Assembly: GCF_002904295.1 (NCBI RefSeq) | Contig: NZ_PPHG01000009.1 | Coordinates: 1 to 64,000 of the forward strand | Source of the DNA: Amycolatopsis sp. CA-128772 | GTDB taxonomy: Bacteria > Actinomycetota > Actinomycetes > Mycobacteriales > Pseudonocardiaceae | Direction of reading: 5' to 3' | Length of the DNA stretch: 64,000 bases | Part shown: positions 59,040-64,000 of the stretch, in pieces | Position numbering within the stretch: position 1 is the stretch's first letter | How the letters are laid out: each line of letters begins with the position of its first letter | Notes under the pieces: model-generated | The model's database searches: none | What the model was told of the DNA's origin: nothing | The model's input: only the letters and a program-made list of their open reading frames with translations | Program-made: the position numbers and the translations under genes

Positions 59040-59429
59040 GTGCAGATCCAGGTCAACACCGACCACAACATCCACGGCGGCGAAGGGCTGGCCACCTACG
59101 TGACCACCGACCTGGAGAACAGCCTGGCCCGATTCGGGGGGTGGGTGACCCGGGTGGAGGTCCACCTCAGCGAAGACGGCGGCAGCAAGCCGGACGACAA
59201 GAAGTGCGTGATCGAGGCCCGCCCCGGCGGCAAGCAACCGGTCGCGGTCACCCACCACGCAACAACGGTGGACGACGCCTACGCCGGCGCGGCGCACAAA
59301 CTGTCCCGGGTGCTGGATTCCCGGTACAGCCGCGCCCACGACCACAAGGGCAGCGACAGCATCCGCCACATGCCGCCCCCGGAGGCCCCGGAGGAGGTCG
59401 GCGCGCTCGAGGGCGAGCCGCAGGGCTGA
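59040..59429 (+). CDS. HPF/RaiA-like ribosome-associated protein (short form)
   Basis: 129 residues: MQIQVNTDHNIHGGEGLATYVTTDLENSLARFGGWVTRVEVHLSEDGGSK...KCVIEARPGGKQPVAVTHHATTVDDAYAGAAHKLSRVLDS. This is the S30AE/HPF fold pattern. There is no long C-terminal dimerisation domain. GTG at 59040 has GGAGG six bases ahead. May reduce ribosome activity in stress. Confidence 0.82.
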   Translation: MQIQVNTDHNIHGGEGLATYVTTDLENSLARFGGWVTRVEVHLSEDGGSKPDDKKCVIEARPGGKQPVAVTHHATTVDDAYAGAAHKLSRVLDSRYSRAHDHKGSDSIRHMPPPEAPEEVGALEGEPQG

Positions 59430-59452
59430 TCCGGACGGGGCCGCCGGGAGCC

Positions 59453-60301
59453 TCAGTCCTTGGCGCGCCAGGAAAGCTCCGGAAAGCAGTTCGGTGCGAG
59501 CGGCGGTGCGGAGGTGGTCAGCGTGACCTCACGGACCCCGCGCAGCGGAACGTCCAGGTCGACCGCCTGCGCAGCGCCGCGAAAATCCCCACTGCGCCAG
59601 ACGACGTCGTCCAGAGCCAGCTGCCAGTGAAGCCTCAGGTCACAGAATGGGCCCGTTTCGAGGCTGCTGCGGAACGCGTCTTCGCCGGTGGTGGTGAACG
59701 TCGTGCTGAAACCGACCCGGAACCAGTGGAAATTGCCGTCATCCTTGCAGCTGTCCGCCCGGCAGGGTCGTGAATCCGGTTTCTCACCGGACGCGTACTC
59801 GATCGGCAGGCGGGTCAGTGCCTGGTAGACGAGCACCACGACGACCACCAACGAGACAGCGATCACCAGCCCGGCGCCACCGAACAGGAGCATCTTCCGG
59901 CGCCTGCCGGCCTTCGCGAGCATCTCCTGCCGCCGCGCGTCGGCGCGCCGTTCCGTTTCCTCGATCCTGGTGATGGCCTCACCGATATCGGCGGCGGTGT
60001 TCGCCGCGAAGCCGGCGAGGCTGACCCGGAAGAGCCCGTCGTACTCGGCGAGGAACTGCCGCCCTTCGCAGGTGAAGGTCGTTTCGATCCGTTCCTTCGT
60101 CGCGCCGGCGTTCCAGCGTTCAGAAGTGGCCCGCCGGTGAACAGGCTTCACGTTCGCGGGCGTTGCGCCGAGGGCCTCGGCCCACCGGTCGAGATGCTCC
60201 TGCGAACGCAGGTACATCTCAATGTTGCCCAGTTCGCGGTCGTCCGCCTTCCTCTGCTTCTCGATGTCTGCGGCTTCTTTGCCCCGTTCCCACAGGTTCA
60301 C
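59453..60301 (-). CDS. Single-pass membrane protein of unknown function
   Basis: 282 residues: cytoplasmic half with helices (ADIEKQRKADDRELGNIEMYLRSQEHLDRW, TFTCEGRQFLAEYDGLF, then ITRIEETERRADARRQEMLAKAGRRRK), one membrane helix (MLLFGGAGLVIAVSLVVVVVLVY, about 155-178) and an external domain with four cysteines (SRPCRADSCKDD, GPFCDL, PNCFPE). No family recognised. GTG at 60301 follows AAGGTGGAGG. Confidence 0.7.
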   Translation of the reverse strand: MNLWERGKEAADIEKQRKADDRELGNIEMYLRSQEHLDRWAEALGATPANVKPVHRRATSERWNAGATKERIETTFTCEGRQFLAEYDGLFRVSLAGFAANTAADIGEAITRIEETERRADARRQEMLAKAGRRRKMLLFGGAGLVIAVSLVVVVVLVYQALTRLPIEYASGEKPDSRPCRADSCKDDGNFHWFRVGFSTTFTTTGEDAFRSSLETGPFCDLRLHWQLALDDVVWRSGDFRGAAQAVDLDVPLRGVREVTLTTSAPPLAPNCFPELSWRAKD

Positions 60302-60395
60302 GCCACGCCTCCACCTTCGGCCGCCGGATACCTGGAACTGCGTCGCGACCGGATCGGTGCTTGTTACACACGCGCGGGGCAAACCTGGAATGCGG

Positions 60396-60427
60396 AGGAG
60401 CCCAGGCCACCCGGCCTGGGCTCCTCT
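60396..60427. terminator. Perfect 14-bp hairpin, second copy of the GCCCAGGCC stem
   Basis: GAGGAGCCCAGGCC (60396-60409) pairs with GGCCTGGGCTCCTC (60414-60427) across a 4-base loop. It lies 42 bases past the stop of the minus-strand gene at 60469 and shares its core with the hairpin at 58294. Confidence 0.85.
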
Positions 60428-60468
60428 CATCGACACAAAGCCGTAACCGGCCTACATCGGCCGAGTCC

Positions 60469-60696
60469 TCAACGCCCCAACGGAGAACGGTCCTCGACAA
60501 CCACCTTCTCCGCGCCACGCTTGGCGAACGCCGCCCACAGGCTGAAGCCCACGACGCCCACCGCGACCGCCAGCCACAGCCAGACGAACGGCTCACCCAA
60601 AGGGAACCGCACCAGTACGAAAATGATCATCGCGACGCCGACGATCGCGCCGAACACGGCGGAGGGCTTGGACGGTTTGATCCGGTACACGAGCAT
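60469..60696 (-). CDS. Small two-helix membrane protein
   Basis: 75 residues: basic start (VYRIKPSKPS), two membrane helices (AVFGAIVGVAMIIFVLVRF and FVWLWLAVAVGVVGFSLWAAF) and a charged tail (AKRGAEKVVVEDRSPLGR). ATG at 60696 has GGGGAG upstream. Function unknown. Confidence 0.7.
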   Translation of the reverse strand: MLVYRIKPSKPSAVFGAIVGVAMIIFVLVRFPLGEPFVWLWLAVAVGVVGFSLWAAFAKRGAEKVVVEDRSPLGR

Positions 60697-60728
60697 CACT
60701 CCCCAGGCTGCAGATTCGTGGCCCCCGA

Positions 60729-61433
60729 TTACCCCCGCGACGATCTCCCGAAACAAGACCCGGGCCAGGACTGTGGCGCGGGGCCGAAAGCGCGGCGTGC
60801 GGCGCGGACCGCCAGGGCGGCGACAGTCGCGTTGGCGCCGCCGCCGACCACCGCGCCGATGCCGAACGGTGTCACCCGGCCGAGCACGATGATGCCCTGC
60901 TTGGTTCCGTACTTGGTGACGAAGTTCTTGCCCAGTACCCGGTTGATCTGGTCCAGCGTCGTCATGGGCACCTTGCCGACGAGCTGGCGCGCCCAGTGCC
61001 GGCCGGTGCGCTCGGCGACCTTGCCGACGATGGTCGAGGAACCCGACTGCCCGAGCAGGATGCCCATGACCAGCGTCCGCCGGCGTTCGATCTCGTCCAG
61101 CTGGACACCGTGCACCGCCGCGACCGAGAGCACGAACAGCGTGCTCAGCTCCAGCGAAGAGAAAGCCTCCCCCGCCGACAACGCCAGCGCGACCCCGGTG
61201 CCGACGGCGGGCGCGGCCGCGGTGGCTCCCACTGCCGCCCCGGTGCTCGCCAGCGCGCTGACGTACATCCGCTCCAGCGTGCGCACGACCTCCGCCGGGG
61301 TCGCCTCCGGGTTGCGCTGCCGGGCGCGGGCGATGTTCTTGCGCACCAACGGTGTCTGCACGCCGATGGCCTTGTCCAGCAGCGCGAGGACCGGCCCGCC
61401 CGACACCGGTCCTTGGAGGGCATCAGACGCCAC
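60729..61433 (-). CDS. Helical, partly hydrophobic protein in operon with TetR
   Basis: 234 residues with hydrophobic Ala/Gly-rich segments (ALASTGAAVGATAAAPAVGTGVALAL, ELSTLFVLSVAAVHGV, GIIVLGRVTPFGIGAVVGGGANATVAALAV) and a basic middle. No family recognised; it faintly resembles EcsC-like proteins. GTG at 61433 (GGAGCTCGCG ahead) overlaps the TetR 3' end by 11 bases, so it is co-expressed with TetR. Confidence 0.7.
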   Translation of the reverse strand: MASDALQGPVSGGPVLALLDKAIGVQTPLVRKNIARARQRNPEATPAEVVRTLERMYVSALASTGAAVGATAAAPAVGTGVALALSAGEAFSSLELSTLFVLSVAAVHGVQLDEIERRRTLVMGILLGQSGSSTIVGKVAERTGRHWARQLVGKVPMTTLDQINRVLGKNFVTKYGTKQGIIVLGRVTPFGIGAVVGGGANATVAALAVRAARRAFGPAPQSWPGSCFGRSSRG

Positions 61434-62040
61434 CGCGAGCTCCTTCGCTTCGCCGAGGTGCCCGCGAAACGGCCGGCCCCTTGCTCATGCGCAGGATCAG
61501 GGCGACCGCGTCCTCCGGGTGGGCCGTCGGCGTCAGGACCTCCTGCAGGAGCAACCCGCGCATCGCGGCGATCGTGACGGTGGCCAGAGTCAGCGCTTCC
61601 CCGGGGTCGAGCCCTTCGCGTTCCGCGAGCGACGCCAGCACCTTGGTCAGGTCGTCGAGCGAGTCGATGAACTCACGGAAGTCCTCCGGCCGGTACGCAG
61701 CCAGTCCTACGACGTGGAAGAAGCCCCGGACGCGCGACAGCTGCTCCGGACGCGTGTAGGTCCGCCAGATCGCCACGACGAGGTCGTCGAAACCGCCCTG
61801 CCGGGCGGCCGCGAGCAGAGCCTCGTTGTCACGGGATCGCTGCGTCTTGAGCATGGCCGCCAAGACGCCCGGGAGGGACCCGAAGTGGTACCGCAGGAGG
61901 GCGTGGCTGGTCTCGGCCTTGGCGGCGACTTCGCGGAGCGACACCTCCGGTGCGGGGAGGCCCTCCTCGAAGGCGTCAAGGAGCCGGGCCAGGAGACGCT
62001 CGCGGGCGTCGCCGTTGCGTTCCGTGCTTGACAGGATCAC
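61423..62040 (-). CDS. TetR family regulator
   Basis: 205 residues. HTH (RERLLARLLDAFEEGLPAPEVSLREVAAKAETSHALLRYHFGSLPGVLAAML) is typical, though Glu/Pro-rich ahead of the recognition helix; C-terminal domain helical. Divergent from the amidohydrolase gene at 62128, with 87 bases between them, so that gene is a likely target. Confidence 0.92.
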   Translation of the reverse strand: MILSSTERNGDARERLLARLLDAFEEGLPAPEVSLREVAAKAETSHALLRYHFGSLPGVLAAMLKTQRSRDNEALLAAARQGGFDDLVVAIWRTYTRPEQLSRVRGFFHVVGLAAYRPEDFREFIDSLDDLTKVLASLAEREGLDPGEALTLATVTIAAMRGLLLQEVLTPTAHPEDAVALILRMSKGPAVSRAPRRSEGARGGV

Positions 62041-62127
62041 TCCCGCAGTTTATCCATTGGAAAAGATGCTGGCTACGACGTGGTGCTCCCCCATGGTCGC
62101 AGCCGGCGCCGACGGAGGGAACGACTC

Positions 62128-63354
62128 ATGGGCCGGTGCCAGGTGGTCGGCGCGACCGTCGTCGACGGATCGGGGCGCGACCCGGTCGAAGTCGGCGTCG
62201 GCATCGAAGACGAGCACATCACCCAGGTCGGCGGCTCCGGCGCACGCGGCGAGCGCCTCGACGCCGAGGGGCTGACCATGACGCCCGGTCTGATCGACGC
62301 GCACGTCCACCTGGGCCTGTCGAGCCCGATCCAGCCGCAGTTCTCCTTCCGGATCAGCGCCGCCGAGCTCGCGGCGGACATCTTCGCCGCGGCCGGCGCG
62401 ACGCTCGACGCCGGCTTCACCACCGTCCGGGACACCGGCGGGGTCGACGGCGGCCTCGTCACCGCGATCGCGAAGGGCAAGGTCCGGGGCCCGCGCGTGC
62501 TGTCGTGCGGACCGGTCCAGTGCCAGGTCGGCGGGCACGGCTACTACGGCGCCGAGTGGGAGCCCACCGAGCTGTGGAGCAGCCACCACCTCCCCGGCCT
62601 GTGCGCCCTGTCCATGATGTCCGGCAACGCGGACGAGCTGCGGCGCAACGTGCGCGAGGCCTTCCGTCGCGGCGCCTCCTTTTTGAAGCTCTGCGTGACC
62701 GGCGGGGTGGTCGGCGCGCACGACCGGCTGACCGACACCCAGTTCACCGTCGAGGAGATCGCCGTCGCGGTCCAGGAAGCCGAGGCGCGCGGCACCTACG
62801 TGACGGTGCACGCCCACAACAACGACGGCATCCGGAACGCCGTCGAGGCCGGGGCGCGGTGCGTCGAGCACGGCACCGACCTCGACGAAGCCACGGCCAC
62901 CCTGATGGCCGCGCACGGGGTGGCCCTCGTGCCCACGTTCGCCGTCGCCGAGCAGCTGCTGCACGACACCGCCGGAGCGGGCCTCGACGAGTCCGCCCGC
63001 GATCGGGTGCTGGGTGTCCGCGAGCGGATGACCGGGGCGCTCGCCGCCGCCAAGGAGGCCGGGGTGCGGATCGGGCTGGGTTCCGACCTCATCGGCCCGG
63101 CCCAGGACCGCCGCGGCGAAGAACTCAGGCTGCGCGCCGAACTCGAAACACCGATGGCCGCTCTCGTCTCGGCCACCAGGACCAACGCCGAGATCCTCGG
63201 CCTGTCCGGCCGAGCCGGTGTCATCGCGCCCGGCGCGCAGGCAGACCTCGTGTTGTGGAACGGCAACCCGGTCGAAGACCCCGGGCTGTTCGCCGATCCC
63301 GCCAACGCCGTCCTCGTCCTCAAGGCCGGCCGAATCGTGAAGGACCTCCGATGA
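62128..63354 (+). CDS. Metal-dependent amidohydrolase
   Basis: 408 residues. Metal sites: His59/His61 (DAHVHLG), probable carboxylated Lys187 (SFLKLCVTGG), His228/His230 (VTVHAHNND) region, His248 (CVEHGTD) and the catalytic Asp in GLGSDLIG. Close to the imidazolonepropionase/prolidase-like (Xaa-Pro or organophosphate-type) amidohydrolases; substrate unknown. ATG at 62128 has GGAGGGA ahead. Its stop overlaps the esterase ATG (ATGA). Confidence 0.9.
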   Translation: MGRCQVVGATVVDGSGRDPVEVGVGIEDEHITQVGGSGARGERLDAEGLTMTPGLIDAHVHLGLSSPIQPQFSFRISAAELAADIFAAAGATLDAGFTTVRDTGGVDGGLVTAIAKGKVRGPRVLSCGPVQCQVGGHGYYGAEWEPTELWSSHHLPGLCALSMMSGNADELRRNVREAFRRGASFLKLCVTGGVVGAHDRLTDTQFTVEEIAVAVQEAEARGTYVTVHAHNNDGIRNAVEAGARCVEHGTDLDEATATLMAAHGVALVPTFAVAEQLLHDTAGAGLDESARDRVLGVRERMTGALAAAKEAGVRIGLGSDLIGPAQDRRGEELRLRAELETPMAALVSATRTNAEILGLSGRAGVIAPGAQADLVLWNGNPVEDPGLFADPANAVLVLKAGRIVKDLR

Positions 63355-64000
63355 GCACCATGTGGCAGGGCTGCCTCGCCGACACCGACTACTTCGAGCT
63401 GCGTTCCGGCGGAGGGCACGACTACGGCGTCTGGGTCACCACCCCACCGGGCTACGACCCGGCCACGGCGCCGGCGCCCGCCGTGTACGTGCTCGACGGC
63501 AACTTCGCCGTGGGCCAGACGGCTCCGCTCATCGTCACCCAGAAAGACCCCATGCAGCAGATCCGGCCCTACCTCCAGGTCAGCGTCGGCTACGCGGGCG
63601 AGGACGCCCAGCACTGGGCCCGCCTGCGCAACCGGGACCTCGTGCCGCCCGGCGAGCCCATCGCCCCGGACTTCGTCGACGCCGTGGAGACCGGGATCCG
63701 GACCGGCGCGATGACCCGCGAGGAGGCCGACGCCTACCTCGCCGAACTCCGCGAAACCCACGCCGATGCGTTCCTGGGCTTCCTCACCGACGAACTGCAC
63801 CCGCGGATCGCACGCGACTACGGCACGGCCGCGAGCGGTCACGGCCTCTTCGGCTACTCCTACGGCGGCCTGTTCAGCCTCTATGCCTGGCTCAGCGACA
63901 GCACGCTCTTCGAGAGCATCGGCGCGGGCAGCCCCGGGGTCGTCGGTGAAGACAGCCGGGTCTTCGCGCGGCTCGAAGAGCTCGGCGAAGACCTGCCGGC
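63351..64000 (+). CDS. Alpha/beta hydrolase (esterase D/Fes-like), cut by window end
   Basis: The first 216 residues are visible: YFELRSGGGHDYGVWVTTPPGYDP, PAVYVLDGNFAVGQ, a helical insertion (TREEADAYLAELRETHADAFLGFLTDELHPRIARDYG), then the nucleophile elbow GYSYGGLFSLYAW and a GAGSPGV block. Resembles the PF00756 (putative esterase/IroE) family. The Asp and His of the triad lie beyond the window. Coupled to the amidohydrolase, so the two may act on the same compound. Confidence 0.85.
   Translation, partial: MSTMWQGCLADTDYFELRSGGGHDYGVWVTTPPGYDPATAPAPAVYVLDGNFAVGQTAPLIVTQKDPMQQIRPYLQVSVGYAGEDAQHWARLRNRDLVPPGEPIAPDFVDAVETGIRTGAMTREEADAYLAELRETHADAFLGFLTDELHPRIARDYGTAASGHGLFGYSYGGLFSLYAWLSDSTLFESIGAGSPGVVGEDSRVFARLEELGEDLP

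Overview
The window is a high-GC actinobacterial chromosome segment, most likely from Pseudonocardiales and probably an Amycolatopsis-like genus. This is inferred from the type of genes, not from a database search. The clues are a four-gene conservon (44.8-48.6 kb), a ShbA-like sigma factor (29.0 kb), a WhiB protein, SigG- and SigJ-like ECF factors with C-terminal SnoaL-like domains, a DprE2-like reductase pointing to an arabinan-containing wall, an AlkB-rubredoxin fusion, frequent GTG starts and many 4-base stop/start overlaps.

Layout. 0-3 kb: the conserved rimP-nusA-ylxR-infB translation operon on the minus strand; infB runs off the left edge. 3-9.3 kb: a Tat lipoprotein with a DUF4439 fold, a perfect intergenic palindrome, then a minus-strand run of two PH-domain membrane proteins, a PEP-mutase-like enzyme, a class V aminotransferase and an anchored protein, facing a TetR gene across two operator copies. 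9.3-18.3 kb: GPP34, a NarL-type two-component pair, an M50-like protease, HxlR, a SRPBCC/TetR divergent pair whose start codons lie inside tandem operators, a decayed S15 peptidase, two small exported proteins and an OmpR-type two-component pair. 18.3-18.6 kb: an inverted array of sites phased at exactly 21 bp. 18.6-24.4 kb: LysR plus a five-gene acyl-CoA catabolic operon (CoA transferase, crotonase, acetoacetate-decarboxylase-like, 3-hydroxyacyl-CoA dehydrogenase, acyl-CoA dehydrogenase).

24.4-38.4 kb: LCP wall ligase, DprE2-like SDR, several sigma factors, WhiB, LysR/SBF transporter pair, two RibD-like reductases, a CAU-anticodon tRNA followed by 38-39 bp tandem repeats, an ArsR-AHSA1 fusion, and a divergent pair of unrecognised proteins. 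38.4-44.3 kb: a LysR effector domain without HTH facing DUF5997, kynureninase, MarR + haloalkane dehalogenase, and alkB-rubredoxin coupled to tetR. 44.8-51.4 kb: conservon cvnABCD, then a DMATS-type (ABBA) prenyltransferase, a heme-oxygenase-like diiron protein and a nucleotidyltransferase. These last three form a compact, probably co-transcribed set and are the best candidate here for an undescribed pathway. 51.4-64 kb: truncated DoxX + SigJ opposite TetR + bicupin; a DUF1996 protein interrupted by two nearly identical 90-residue modules followed by a GH43 glycosidase; small membrane or secreted proteins, one with compensating frameshifts; a short HPF-like protein; a TetR operon; and an amidohydrolase overlapping a partial esterase.

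The genes are mostly chromosomal housekeeping, regulation and peripheral metabolism. I saw no phage, integrase, transposase or CRISPR array. Two genes are clearly degraded (14.2-15.5 kb and 58.4-58.8 kb).
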